From NCBI GenBank assembly GCA_051881075.1, contig JBJEPE010000024.1, positions 1 to 64,000 of the forward strand: DNA of 64,000 nt, in the 5' to 3' direction. Under the pieces are notes generated by a model, which was given only the letters and a program-made list of their open reading frames with translations, searched no databases and was not told the origin of the DNA. Every line of letters begins with the position of its first letter. Within the stretch, counting starts at the first letter, position 1. Both the position numbers and the translations under genes were made by a program. Shown here piece by piece: positions 18,293 to 26,546 of this stretch. The DNA is from RUG14223 sp051881075. Its GTDB lineage: Bacteria > Bacillota > Clostridia > Oscillospirales > Acutalibacteraceae.

Positions 18293-18377
18293 TGCAATCC
18301 GCCTTCTTTTCAAAAAGGAAGGTCGCATCGTTTCCAATAGCGGCCCTTAGTCTGATTTTTGATTGACTCTGATTGCA
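18293..18377 (-). ncRNA. Moco-riboswitch-like element 1 (short form) in the modA leader
   Basis: 85-nt element closed by a 7-bp helix (TGCAATC at 18371-18377 on the minus strand with GATTGCA at 18293-18299). Its 3' 41 nt (18295-18335) match 34 of 41 positions of element 2, including GGAAAC and a hairpin with GAAAAGAAG. It lacks the extra stem-loop material that element 2 has. Moco riboswitches regulate molybdate transport and cofactor genes, and a variant without one stem (Tuco) has been linked to tungsten cofactor; this element could be that form. Assignment is by position and pattern, not by covariance model. Confidence 0.6.
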
Positions 18378-18437
18378 AAAAATCTCCTAAAATATGTAAA
18401 CAACGGCTTTATTATGAATTAAATACTACATAAACAT

Positions 18438-18466
18438 AAAAATCCCGCTTCATAAAAGAAGAACGG
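18438..18466 (-). terminator. Terminator-like hairpin after element 2
   Basis: Imperfect stem on the minus strand (CCG-tt-CTTC with GAAG-CGG, arms 18458-18466 and 18445-18451), followed by GATTTTTATG. Its position just past element 2 mirrors the stronger terminator after element 1. Confidence 0.5.
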
Positions 18467-18502
18467 AAAATAAACCGCATAGACAAAGTATCCATGCAGC
18501 AA

Positions 18503-18620
18503 AACAATCCGTCTTCTTTTCAATAAGGAAGGCAACACTGTTTCCGGTATTACCCTGAGCCAACATCAGGCACGGCCTCAATTCCATAGTATTCCCGTAG
18601 GAAAAGAGGCTCGAAGACAC
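18503..18620 (-). ncRNA. Moco-riboswitch-like element 2 (long form) in the modA leader
   Basis: About 118 nt starting at the predicted transcription start. GAGCC...GGCTC and CCTC...GAGG pairings, a CCTGA...TCAGG hairpin, and the segment GGGTAATACCGGAAACAGTG give the look of the Moco RNA motif, which sits upstream of molybdate transport and Moco genes in many bacteria. Its 3' part is shared with element 1 downstream. GTCTTC at the 5' end can also pair with GAAGAC near the 3' end, an alternative fold that could be the switch. Not checked against the Rfam model. Confidence 0.65.
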
Positions 18621-18624
18621 TGTT

Positions 18625-18654
18625 ATTCTACAATAAAAACAACGAAATGTCAAT
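18625..18654 (-). promoter_or_regulatory. Promoter of the modABC leader
   Basis: Consensus TTGACA (18649-18654), 17-bp spacer and TAGAAT (18625-18630) on the minus strand. Transcription would start near 18618, right at the 5' edge of element 2, giving a leader of roughly 410 nt before modA. Confidence 0.85.
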
Positions 18655-18719
18655 AGATATGCTTTTATTTGCATTTTAAAGTAAATTTTTTAATGTTTTT
18701 TTCAATTTTTATACACAAA

Positions 18720-18743
18720 ACACCGCCGGTACCCCGACGGTGT
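18720..18743 (-). terminator. Terminator of the teichoic-acid-like operon
   Basis: GC-rich stem CACCG-CGG/CCG-CGGTG with a short loop (18721-18742), followed on the minus strand by TTTTGTG. It closes the operon ending with the epimerase gene at 18772 and separates it from the modA promoter. Confidence 0.75.
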
Positions 18744-18771
18744 AATTTAATTGATAATGATTTAATTTATA

Positions 18772-19809
18772 TCAGCTATAAAGCTTTACGCAACGTTCTG
18801 CGCCCTCTTGCGGCGAAAACTCAGCCGACCATCCGAGTGATTCAAGCTTGGAAGCGTCTAAAGAAGAATTTGACATAAGATTATAGCCTTTAGCCTCTAA
18901 ATCGCTTGGGTTTTCGTATATAACTTTCTGCCCTGCCGCCTTAGCAATCTCTTTTGCAATATCGCTTATAGTTATTATTGACGCTGAGTTAGATATATTA
19001 TATGCGTTGCCCTTTTCGCCTTTTAGTAAAACCGACAATATTGCTGTAGCACAGTCAAGAGAATAGCAATAAGATCTTAACTGATTGCCTGCACTCTTCA
19101 TAACTATATCTTCATGGTTGACGGCGTTACGTGTAAACTGTGCGGTCGCACGGTTATCTGCTCTTGTTATATTAGGGCCGTAAATATGTCCCGGCCTAAC
19201 TATTACTGTATCAAGTCCATGCTCCAATCCATACGCTACACATAGGGTTTCTGCCGCGCGCTTAGAGCTTGGATAGCTTGCTCGCTGGTCAAGTATATTC
19301 AAAAAGCCGTAGTCATTTTCAAAGTACGGCTTTGTATTCTCTTTAAGTCCGTAAACTTCACTTGAAGAAACATACAGCAGACGTTTAACGTTCGACTTGA
19401 CCGCTAGACTAAGCAGATTATTAAGTCCGACTATATTTGCAAGCATGGTTTCCACAGGCTCACGTACATAAGCCGCCGGATTAGCGTTACTTGCTCCGTG
19501 TATTATATAATCAGCCTTAACGTTCATATCCGTCTGAACCGTAGCATCATACTGAACAAAGGTATAATCCTCGCCCTCTGTCATATGTGCAAATCGTTGT
19601 GCCGTTCTCTCTTTGCTTCTGCCGGCAAGCATTATCTTAATATCTGCGTTACGTGTTTTATTCAAGTGATGTAGCACGTCAACCACAGATGAACAGATAA
19701 GTCCCGTTCCGCCGGTAATAAGCACCGAGCTGCCGTAAATATCACTGCAACCTACAATGTGAGGAATTACACGTTCAATATCTGCACTATATTCTTCACA
19801 ATATTTCAT
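18772..19809 (-). CDS. NAD-dependent nucleotide-sugar epimerase/dehydratase family protein
   Basis: 345 residues, extended SDR fold. The dinucleotide-binding loop is GGTGLIC (33-39); the catalytic motif is YPSSK with the upstream Ser in YVSSSEVYG. It follows the cytidylyltransferase with its ATG touching the stop, and both follow a CDP-glycerol-type phosphotransferase. This suggests a CDP- or UDP-linked sugar used in a teichoic-acid-like or other surface polymer. It replaces the alcohol dehydrogenase (TarJ) that usually partners TarI, so the sugar may differ from ribitol. Substrate is not readable from sequence. Confidence 0.75.
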   Translation of the reverse strand: MKYCEEYSADIERVIPHIVGCSDIYGSSVLITGGTGLICSSVVDVLHHLNKTRNADIKIMLAGRSKERTAQRFAHMTEGEDYTFVQYDATVQTDMNVKADYIIHGASNANPAAYVREPVETMLANIVGLNNLLSLAVKSNVKRLLYVSSSEVYGLKENTKPYFENDYGFLNILDQRASYPSSKRAAETLCVAYGLEHGLDTVIVRPGHIYGPNITRADNRATAQFTRNAVNHEDIVMKSAGNQLRSYCYSLDCATAILSVLLKGEKGNAYNISNSASIITISDIAKEIAKAAGQKVIYENPSDLEAKGYNLMSNSSLDASKLESLGWSAEFSPQEGAERCVKLYS

Positions 19810-20528
19810 TATTTAAGCCAGCTCTCTTTCTGTGTATTCAGTAAAGCCTTAAATATTGCCAAATCATCCTTTGTTGTAAGCTTAAGGTTTTCTTCGGAAC
19901 CCGCTGAGAAATAGATAGTCTCACCCAAAGCCTGCATAAGTGTACATGAAGCCGCCGTGTTTGATATATTCCTCTTTGCCGCCTCTTCATGCGCCCATAA
20001 AAGCTTGCTGAGTGAATAGGTATGCGGTGTCTGTGTACGGTAAAGCTGTTCTCTGGGTATAGAAACGGTAGATGATTTACCGTCATCCTCACTTAAAAAT
20101 ACAGCTTCAACACAAGGAATGGCCGCAACCGCACTGCCGTGCTCATGGTATGTTGCAAGACTGTTTGATATTATCTCGGCAGAAATAAGACAGCGGTTAC
20201 CGTCGTGAATCATAACGACCGTATCTTCACCAAAATCGGCCTCATCCTTGATTGCCATAATTCCGTTATGAATAGATTCCTGACCTGTTGCACCACCCGG
20301 AACTATACAACGAAGCTTAGTTATGCCGTACTGCATAGCATATGCCTTAACAACATCTATCCAAGAAGGAAGTGTTACGCATACTATAGCGTCTATGCTT
20401 GGATGCTTTTGGAATGCTTCCATTGTGTAAACAATAAGAGGTTTATTATCAACATGAAGGAATTGTTTAGGGATATCCTGTCCCATTCTGGAGCCTGTGC
20501 CTGCGGCTGTTAATAATGCTACTACCAT
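19809..20528 (-). CDS. IspD/TarI-like cytidylyltransferase
   Basis: 239 residues. The nucleotide-binding signature LTAAGTGSRMGQDIPKQF, the IHDGNRCLI segment and the C-terminal LKLTTKDDLAIF motif are those of the IspD family. Family members make CDP-methylerythritol (isoprenoids) or CDP-ribitol (TarI, teichoic acid). The neighbours, a TagF/TarL-like polymerase and an epimerase, favour a surface-polymer role, but IspD activity cannot be excluded, since the two subfamilies are similar. Arg in the motif has been replaced in HDGNRC (usually HDAAR), a substitution often seen in TarI-like branches. Confidence 0.75.
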   Translation of the reverse strand: MVVALLTAAGTGSRMGQDIPKQFLHVDNKPLIVYTMEAFQKHPSIDAIVCVTLPSWIDVVKAYAMQYGITKLRCIVPGGATGQESIHNGIMAIKDEADFGEDTVVMIHDGNRCLISAEIISNSLATYHEHGSAVAAIPCVEAVFLSEDDGKSSTVSIPREQLYRTQTPHTYSLSKLLWAHEEAAKRNISNTAASCTLMQALGETIYFSAGSEENLKLTTKDDLAIFKALLNTQKESWLK

Positions 20529-20591
20529 AAAAAATTACCTCCGTTATTATATTATTATCTGATAATAGTCTGATATCCGCTTAAAACTACG

Positions 20592-20611
20592 CCGCACAAC
20601 AAGTTGTGCGG
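20592..20611. repeat. Perfect short palindrome between the phosphotransferase and cytidylyltransferase genes
   Basis: CCGCACAAC and GTTGTGCGG separated by two bases, 16 bp past the phosphotransferase stop. It can form a hairpin but lacks a T run on the minus strand, so it is more likely a processing or stabilising hairpin than a full terminator. Confidence 0.45.
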
Positions 20612-20627
20612 TGTCGCCTTAGCTTTC

Positions 20628-21851
20628 TCAGCAATTAATTAGTTTTCTTATTTCCTTTACAATTCTCTCTGCGGCATGACCGTCGTCTATGCTGCCCTTA
20701 TCTTCAAGGAATTTATTACAATCATCAACAAACTTTTCTTCGTCAAAGTTCTTGATGTTCTTTATAAGTGTATCAACATCAGATGCCGCCGGGAACGGAA
20801 GCTCTGAGAGTGGGAAGAAAAGCGATCTCTCATGCTTTGAGAAATCGTTTACATCTGTTGCAAACATAAAGCCCGGCTTACGTCTGAGCATATATTCGCA
20901 AATCCAGCTTGAATAATCGGTAATACCTACATCAATGCAGAGCATAAGCTCCTGAATATCAACATATCCGCTGACATTTACTACATTTTCAGGTAAAGTA
21001 TAGTACTTAACCAGCTTTTTAGTTCTTGCATGGAATCTTGTGAGGATTACCCATTCACCGCCGAAACGCTCTTTAAGCGCAGATGACAATGCAGAATAAT
21101 CAATCAAATACGGTGACAGGTCGCCGTCATCACGGAATGTAGGAGCATACATACAGAGCTTTGCATCGGCGGGAATATCGTATTCTTTACGGATCTTCTT
21201 CTGCAATGAATCAATTTTCTTCTTATCCTTACAAAATAATATATCATTTCTGGCATGACCGAACTGCCATATCTTAGTTTTCTTCCAGAAATCCTCACGG
21301 TAGATAGCGTCCTCATAGGTACTGTTGGATATAATGAAATCAGTCATTTTACCCTCACGTGCAGCCTTTCTAAGCCATGATTTATCGTTATTTGCAGAAC
21401 GTCCAAACTTCTTAATACCAAGAGAGCCGTGCCATGTTTCTATAAGATATTGATTTCTCTTTTTAGGATATTTTAAATAAGTGGTACTTATTCCGTTATC
21501 TATTATTACTTTCGCTGAGGCAATCTCCTTATAAAAAGCGTATGTACCCCTTACAACGGTTTTAACATTTTTCGGGAAGAACATCGGTCCCAGCCTTGTG
21601 CGCTTATTAATACCCCACACAAGCTTAACGGGTGCTTTTTCTCTGATAAATTCCTCGCATATCCATTTGGGGTTACAATCGTAATTTCCGGTAAAGTTAA
21701 GGAATAATATTTTATTATCCTGTACCTTAGTAAAGCGGCGAATACACCTTATCGCCAAATTCTTTATTCCCTTGTCTATCACCTTTATGGCAGTCATAAA
21801 GAAACCTTGCTCGATTACTGCCATACCGAATTTGCTCATCAATTTAAACAT
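20628..21851 (-). CDS. CDP-glycerol glycerophosphotransferase family protein (TagF/TarL-like)
   Basis: 407 residues. The glycosyltransferase-B-like C-terminal domain carries the family motifs ETWHGSLGIKKFG and, later, MYAPTFRDDGD and GITDYSSWICEYMLRRKPG, the last being the conserved Asp-Tyr-Ser-Ser nucleotide site. Such enzymes transfer glycerol- or ribitol-phosphate to wall teichoic acid. No full membrane segment is evident; N-terminal amphipathic helices may bind the membrane. First gene of a three-gene minus-strand operon with the cytidylyltransferase and epimerase. Confidence 0.82.
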   Translation of the reverse strand: MFKLMSKFGMAVIEQGFFMTAIKVIDKGIKNLAIRCIRRFTKVQDNKILFLNFTGNYDCNPKWICEEFIREKAPVKLVWGINKRTRLGPMFFPKNVKTVVRGTYAFYKEIASAKVIIDNGISTTYLKYPKKRNQYLIETWHGSLGIKKFGRSANNDKSWLRKAAREGKMTDFIISNSTYEDAIYREDFWKKTKIWQFGHARNDILFCKDKKKIDSLQKKIRKEYDIPADAKLCMYAPTFRDDGDLSPYLIDYSALSSALKERFGGEWVILTRFHARTKKLVKYYTLPENVVNVSGYVDIQELMLCIDVGITDYSSWICEYMLRRKPGFMFATDVNDFSKHERSLFFPLSELPFPAASDVDTLIKNIKNFDEEKFVDDCNKFLEDKGSIDDGHAAERIVKEIRKLINC

Positions 21852-22201
21852 TCCCCTATCTTGATTATGATTATCCTAGCTGAACATCATCTGTATATAT
21901 TACGCATATAGGTAATAATTCAGTTGTTATCGGTAATTTTAAACAAATTTTACATAAATATAACCTTATACAAATAAGCAGTATAATTTTACCACAACGG
22001 TGCTTATTTGTCAACAATTCATTCCACTTTTATTACTTAAATTGTTTGGGTAAAATAAATCCATTTATACACAGAAATCATATAAATTCAGTCGTTTAGA
22101 TAAAATATCAGTATTTTTTATTTACAAAATCAAATTTTAAGATTATAATATCTTTATATTTACTAAAGGCAAACTTAAAATTTACATAAGGGGTGTGTAA
22201 A
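21852..22201. other. Divergent intergenic region, AT-rich
   Basis: About 350 bp between the phosphotransferase gene (minus) and a small plus-strand gene. A plus-strand promoter is visible at 22121-22149 (TTTACA, 17 bp, TATAAT). No gene or strong hairpin was found. Confidence 0.6.
22121..22149 (+). promoter_or_regulatory. Promoter of the zinc-ribbon membrane protein gene
   Basis: TTTACA at 22121-22126, 17-bp spacer and TATAAT at 22144-22149, about 53 bp before the ATG at 22202. Confidence 0.65.
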
Positions 22202-22585
22202 ATGAAGAAATGTGAATTTTGCGGTAAAGAGATATCATACTTTGACCAATACTGTAATGAAAAGTGTGAAAGCGATGCAAAGCTTTTTTACAGCTACAGA
22301 CTTAAAAGCAGTAAAATTTTTTCTGCTGTTAGCATACTGCTTATGCTTGGCGTAGCTATAGGCGGCTTTATGTTTTTATTCGGTATATCGTTCGCTACCA
22401 TAATAATGTTTGCATCGGCAACATTGCTTGGAGCAGTACTTATAATATTCCCATTCGGCACTGACAGTATGCTGAAAAAATACGGAATTAAGCACAGCTC
22501 TTCGTTAATTAAAAAAATAGGAGCCGTAATATGTATATTGGGTGCGATTTTTACTTTTGTAAGTGTAATGTATATTATTTCTTAA
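22202..22585 (+). CDS. Small membrane protein with N-terminal zinc ribbon (DUF2116-like)
   Basis: 127 residues from the ATG at 22202. A GTG 9 nt upstream is in frame, but the AAGGGG ribosome-binding site fits the ATG. The N-terminus holds a CxxC...CxxxC-type zinc ribbon (CEFCGKEISYFDQYCNEKCE), then three hydrophobic segments (about 40-62, 64-84 and 105-126). Such proteins are widespread and of unknown function. It lies upstream of a DUF378 membrane protein in the same direction. Confidence 0.7.
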   Translation: MKKCEFCGKEISYFDQYCNEKCESDAKLFYSYRLKSSKIFSAVSILLMLGVAIGGFMFLFGISFATIIMFASATLLGAVLIIFPFGTDSMLKKYGIKHSSSLIKKIGAVICILGAIFTFVSVMYIIS

Positions 22586-22636
22586 TTCGGTAAAGATATC
22601 AACGCAGGGTAATAAATTTGTATAGGAGGATATACC

Positions 22637-22867
22637 ATGCTTGATAAACTCGCACTGACGTTATTAATAATCGGCGGTATAAATTGGGGTTCTATAGGAA
22701 TTTTTCAATTTGATATCGTGGCTTGGATCTTCGGAGGTCAAGGCTCAATGATCAGCAGAATAATATACACTATAGTAGGACTTTGTGCCGTTTGGTGTAT
22801 TTCATTGCTGTTCAGAGATGACTCAGAGGCCACTAACAACTCCGATATGCAGAGAAGCACAACTTAA
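22637..22867 (+). CDS. DUF378 family small membrane protein
   Basis: 76 residues with two membrane segments (about 5-25 and 38-60). The GGINWGSIGIFQFDIVAWIF segment is the hallmark of DUF378 (YuzA-like) proteins, whose function is unknown. A strong ribosome-binding site (AGGAGG) precedes the ATG. The gene ends before a bidirectional terminator shared with the convergent CHAP-protein gene. Confidence 0.8.
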   Translation: MLDKLALTLLIIGGINWGSIGIFQFDIVAWIFGGQGSMISRIIYTIVGLCAVWCISLLFRDDSEATNNSDMQRSTT

Positions 22868-22886
22868 GAGGGCTTCTTACAGAGTA

Positions 22887-22921
22887 AAAGGCGGACAGGG
22901 AATATAACCCTGCCTGCCTTT
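22887..22921. terminator. Bidirectional terminator between convergent genes
   Basis: Stem of AAAGGC-G-CAGGG with CCCTG-C-GCCTTT (arms 22887-22900 and 22908-22921), flanked by A and T tracts. It ends the DUF378 gene on the plus strand and the FN3-CHAP gene on the minus strand. Confidence 0.8.
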
Positions 22922-25526
22922 ATTTCATCCTTAAAATTCCGACTACCTCAGAGCTACTGCTGTTATACGGTCTTTTCCAATCGCCTACTATTCTTACATC
23001 ATAGTCGTCATCTTCAAAGGATGTTATGTTATCGTAGGTGTTGCCCTCTATAGAATAAACGTAACTTCCGATATAATCGGTAACTATTCCCACATGGCTC
23101 CAGTTGTAAACATTCTGATCCTTTTTCCACAGGAAAATAATGATATCGCCCTTTTGCGGTTTGAAGTTATCCCTTGTTGTTGAGATAACGTTCTTTTTAC
23201 CCTTTGATGTAAGTCTGTTCTGTATTGATGTGACATTCTGAGATCGGAATGAATAATAAGTACCCAAGTTTGCATTTATCATATCTACAACTATATCATC
23301 TGGGCAAAGCTCATCGCCTATGCGTATGCCTGCGCCCTTTAACAGACGGCTCACATAATGCGAGCACCAGTCTTCTCTATACCCCATTTGTATGCCGTTT
23401 TTGCCCAAATCTTTTTTAGCCTCTGCCAATACAGAGTCTATATCATATGTACAGGTTGACAGATACTTTGTCATAGTTATCGCAGTATATGTGCTTCCAT
23501 AATCGCCACACCATGCTCTGACGGTATATTCATACATAACTGACGTACTCGGAGGATTATCAATATAGTAAAATTTGCTGCTGCCTAGCGCTTTTATCTT
23601 AGACCAGCTACCGCCCTTTGTACGCCTATACACAGTGTAGGTATCAGCACCTTGCACCTTAGTCCAAGTAACGACAACAGATTTATTGACATTCTGTCCG
23701 GCTGTTGCCTTGGGCTCAAGTATCATAGGTATGCACGGCTTACCGCCCTTTGCATATGTGCTGTAGACCGTACTGCTACCCACCTTTTTATATGAACGCA
23801 CAGTATAATAATACTTTTTGCCGCATTTTAAATTTTTATCCGTATAACTTGTTACATCACCGTCTGTGATATTCTTCACTCTCTCCCAGCCTGTGCTGTC
23901 GGATTTAACAGTCCTGAATATAACGTAACCGTCCGCTTTATCTATCTTTTTCCAAGAAATCTTTATCCTGTTATAATCAACGGATTTAAGCGTAAATTCA
24001 GGTTGCATAGGTACAGCCTTACCTGCCGCACCCGGTGTGACATAAGAGCTTTTGTATAGTGTGCCGTTCACATTCAAATAAGAACGAACTGTGTAATAAT
24101 ACTGCTTGTTGCAGGTCGCTGTTTTATCCGTATAAGATGTTGCGGCATCACTCTTAACAGTGGCTATCCTAGTCCAGCCACCCGTACTTTTGGTTGAGCG
24201 GAAAACATAGTAGCCCTGTGCGCCCGTTGACTTGCCCCATTTTAATTTAAGCGAGGTGCAACCTACAACTGAGATAGAGGTTATCTTTGGCATAACCAAT
24301 GCAACCTTACACCCCACACCGGTACGCACATAGTCGCTCATATAAGTTTTACCGTCGATCTGCAAATAGGCTTTTATAGTGTAGTAATATTGCGTATTAA
24401 AATGCGCTTTGCTGTCTATGTAAGAAACTGCTGTAGGATCATTAATTGTAGCTATCCTTGACCAGTTACCGTTATTATTAAGTGAACGGTAAATGTAATA
24501 TCCGTCCACGCACGATAGCTTACTCCACTTGATTTTAACAGACGTAGTGCTTGCGGATGCGGCAGACTTTATCTTAGGAGTACTAATATAAGACATTCCC
24601 TCAACGCCAGTAGTAATGTACTTACTGTAATAATTCTTTCCGTCTATCTTTATATAAGATTTAACTGTATAGTAATATTTATTTTTAGGTACGGCAGACG
24701 TATCCGTATAGGTTTTAAGCGTGCCGCCTATTATCGTAGCTATTCTTTTCCACCCCGATGTAGGAGTATCTGAACGATAAACAAGATATCCGTCCGGTGT
24801 AGTGTTATCACTCCATATCAGCTTAATACTACGTGATCCGGTGCATTTTGCGCTTGTTATCTCAGGAATATTAATTAACGCCTTATCCGCCTTATAAATT
24901 TCTGAATACTCGCTATATACGTCTGCTTTATCTGTTTTTATATAAGTACGCAAAGCATAATAATACTGCGTATTCGGCAATACGTTACTATCCCTAAACT
25001 CTGTTGTTTCGCTGTCAAGAGAAGCTATCTTTTGCATTGAGGTATAATTGTTTGTATCAGAGCGGTACAAAACGTAGTCCGTGATATTCTCTGACTTATT
25101 CCATGTTACATTGATTTCATTATAGCTACACGATGTTGCGGAAATAATACTAGGGATATCGGGCAATAATGTAATATTCTGCAATGTGCTTGACGCAAGC
25201 TCATCTTCGCCGCATTTTGCTACCACCATATAATAGCGTGTTTCTCCGCATTGCAGATCTGTTTGAGTAAACTGAGTTACAGACGTAGTGATGACAAGCT
25301 CAGGCGTATCATCCGATGATAGAGCGCAGTAGACAAGGTAACTGTCTGCACCGTCTATGACATTCCACGATATTTTCACAGTATTGCCGCCGCTAACGTC
25401 AAAAGTAAGCTCTATCCGTTCTGCGGCATATACTCTGCTCATGCTTAAACTAAGCATCAAAACAGAACCAATAGTAAGTAAAAATAGCGTTGCGCATAAC
25501 TTAATCTTAGATATTTTTTTATACAT
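22920..25526 (-). CDS. Secreted multi-FN3 protein with C-terminal CHAP amidase/peptidase domain
   Basis: 868 residues. A signal peptide (residues 1-~34, ending VYAA) is followed by seven fibronectin-type-III-like repeats of 90-97 residues, each with the pattern KISW...GYxVYRS...YYYTVRSY. The C-terminal ~160 residues are a CHAP domain, with catalytic Cys in DWCSHYVS and His in NWSHVGIVTDY and a polar residue in SIEGNTYDN. CHAP enzymes cut peptidoglycan amide bonds; the FN3 stalk would hold it off or bind wall polysaccharide. No anchor is seen, so it is probably secreted or wall-associated. The repeats are similar to one another, which suggests expansion by duplication. Confidence 0.85.
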   Translation of the reverse strand: MYKKISKIKLCATLFLLTIGSVLMLSLSMSRVYAAERIELTFDVSGGNTVKISWNVIDGADSYLVYCALSSDDTPELVITTSVTQFTQTDLQCGETRYYMVVAKCGEDELASSTLQNITLLPDIPSIISATSCSYNEINVTWNKSENITDYVLYRSDTNNYTSMQKIASLDSETTEFRDSNVLPNTQYYYALRTYIKTDKADVYSEYSEIYKADKALINIPEITSAKCTGSRSIKLIWSDNTTPDGYLVYRSDTPTSGWKRIATIIGGTLKTYTDTSAVPKNKYYYTVKSYIKIDGKNYYSKYITTGVEGMSYISTPKIKSAASASTTSVKIKWSKLSCVDGYYIYRSLNNNGNWSRIATINDPTAVSYIDSKAHFNTQYYYTIKAYLQIDGKTYMSDYVRTGVGCKVALVMPKITSISVVGCTSLKLKWGKSTGAQGYYVFRSTKSTGGWTRIATVKSDAATSYTDKTATCNKQYYYTVRSYLNVNGTLYKSSYVTPGAAGKAVPMQPEFTLKSVDYNRIKISWKKIDKADGYVIFRTVKSDSTGWERVKNITDGDVTSYTDKNLKCGKKYYYTVRSYKKVGSSTVYSTYAKGGKPCIPMILEPKATAGQNVNKSVVVTWTKVQGADTYTVYRRTKGGSWSKIKALGSSKFYYIDNPPSTSVMYEYTVRAWCGDYGSTYTAITMTKYLSTCTYDIDSVLAEAKKDLGKNGIQMGYREDWCSHYVSRLLKGAGIRIGDELCPDDIVVDMINANLGTYYSFRSQNVTSIQNRLTSKGKKNVISTTRDNFKPQKGDIIIFLWKKDQNVYNWSHVGIVTDYIGSYVYSIEGNTYDNITSFEDDDYDVRIVGDWKRPYNSSSSEVVGILRMK

Positions 25527-25801
25527 ACTCGATCCCTCTCGCTTTCCAAAAAATCAAGTTATAAAAAATGTAATTCTGAGTTGATTTACAGATAAAATCT
25601 AAAACGTTTGATATGACGTTAATTTTATATTATATAATAATATTATTACATAATGTCCCGATTTGTCAAGATAATAAATACCGATATGGAATATAAACAT
25701 TCGATTATTTGTATTTTTTATAAAAATATGAAAAAAGCCTTGACTTTTTACTGTTTTTAGTGATATAATCTTTTTGTTCCTTTGGAACGGCAGTTTAATT
25801 T

Positions 25802-25888
25802 GCCGGTGTGATGGAATTGGCAGACGTAGTGGACTCAAAATCCACCGGTAGCGATACCGTGCCGGTTCGAGTCCGGCCACCGGCACCA
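25802..25888 (+). tRNA. tRNA-Leu (anticodon CAA)
   Basis: 87-nt cloverleaf with the CCA encoded. The acceptor arm GCCGGTG pairs with CACCGGC. The anticodon loop CTCAAAA in the stem GTGGA/TCCAC gives CAA (reads UUG). A long variable arm and GTTCGAG T-loop are present. It borders the accessory region, and tRNA 3' ends are frequent integration sites, although no second copy of its 3' end was found downstream. Confidence 0.95.
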
Positions 25889-25891
25889 CAA

Positions 25892-25941
25892 CAGGACACC
25901 AATTATGATACAATGGGTATCACGATTGGTGTCCTGTTTTT
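25892..25941 (+). terminator. Terminator of tRNA-Leu
   Basis: Perfect 12-bp stem (arms 25892-25903 and 25925-25936) followed by TTTTT, starting four bases after the tRNA CCA end. Confidence 0.9.
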
Positions 25942-25986
25942 GATAGAAGATCCTACTATAAAAGATTTTGAATATGGAAAGACAGT

Positions 25987-26004
25987 TGGATAAATCGGAA
26001 TTTG
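25987..26004 (+). repeat. Core copy of the dispersed repeat (GATAAATCGGAATTTGA)
   Basis: The sequence matches one terminus of the repeat family found at 26364-26546, 38503-38628 and 39523-39640. Only this ~17-bp end is present here. It points towards the small gene at 26027, which also has an inverted copy at its other side. Confidence 0.6.
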
Positions 26005-26026
26005 ATGCACATAAGGAGGATAATGT

Positions 26027-26341
26027 ATGAGTTTTTTCAAGAGGGAAAAAAGTCCCAAAGAGGTAAATGAGATTAATAACAAAGAATTAAAGGAAAATAT
26101 CGCAAATACAGCATTAAGTCTTTTGAGTAAAGATAAAGATTATGAGAATTTGACATATACTAAGGTTGAATTTGGATATTTGTTTGATATTGAGGGGCAT
26201 GGAATAGAAGCATTGCTTAAAATAATTACAGACAAAACGACGTCTTATTTTGCAGTTCAAGGAACCAATTTAATCAAACTTGATTTTTCAGAAGAGTTAT
26301 TTGAAACAATGGTTGAGGGTTTCTTGGATTTACATGGATAA
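26027..26341 (+). CDS. Small hypothetical protein between inverted repeat cores
   Basis: 104 residues, charged N-terminus then an alternating strand-rich C-terminal half (YTKVEFGYLFDIEGHGIEALLKII). No signal peptide, membrane segment or recognised motif. A good ribosome-binding site (AAGGAGG) precedes the ATG. The gene sits like a cassette between a repeat core at 25987-26004 and an inverted copy starting at 26364. Function unknown; real coding is supported by the RBS, length and composition. Confidence 0.6.
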   Translation: MSFFKREKSPKEVNEINNKELKENIANTALSLLSKDKDYENLTYTKVEFGYLFDIEGHGIEALLKIITDKTTSYFAVQGTNLIKLDFSEELFETMVEGFLDLHG

Positions 26342-26363
26342 AATTCAATTTGGCAACACACAC

Positions 26364-26546
26364 CAAAATTCCAATTTATCGAGCAAACTTTGCATTGCTT
26401 TTACTTACTCTCACCTCAATTCTGCTCCGTTTGGTTACTCTTTGGCACGAAAGAAACCTCTTTTGTCTACCAAGACAAGAGAGGTTTTTCATGCTTGACA
26501 TTTCTGCGTTTTTTGGTAAAATGAACTTAATAAATCGGAATTTGAA
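26364..26546 (+). mobile_element. MITE-like repeat (copy A) with ~16-bp terminal inverted repeats
   Basis: 183 bp. The left end CAAAATTCCAATTTATC and the right end ATAAATCGGAATTTGA are imperfect inverted copies. Inside are a ~120-bp segment (26371-26489) that recurs inverted at 38503-38622 and, diverged, at 39528-39635, and a terminator-like hairpin (26456-26489: AACCTCTTTTGTCT pairs with AGACAAGAGAGGTT). No open reading frame of substance is present. Target duplications were not resolved. Confidence 0.6.

Noticed and set aside
25599..25913. Minus-strand frame of 104 codons across tRNA-Leu
   Set aside because: It overlaps the tRNA and its terminator completely and has no family resemblance.
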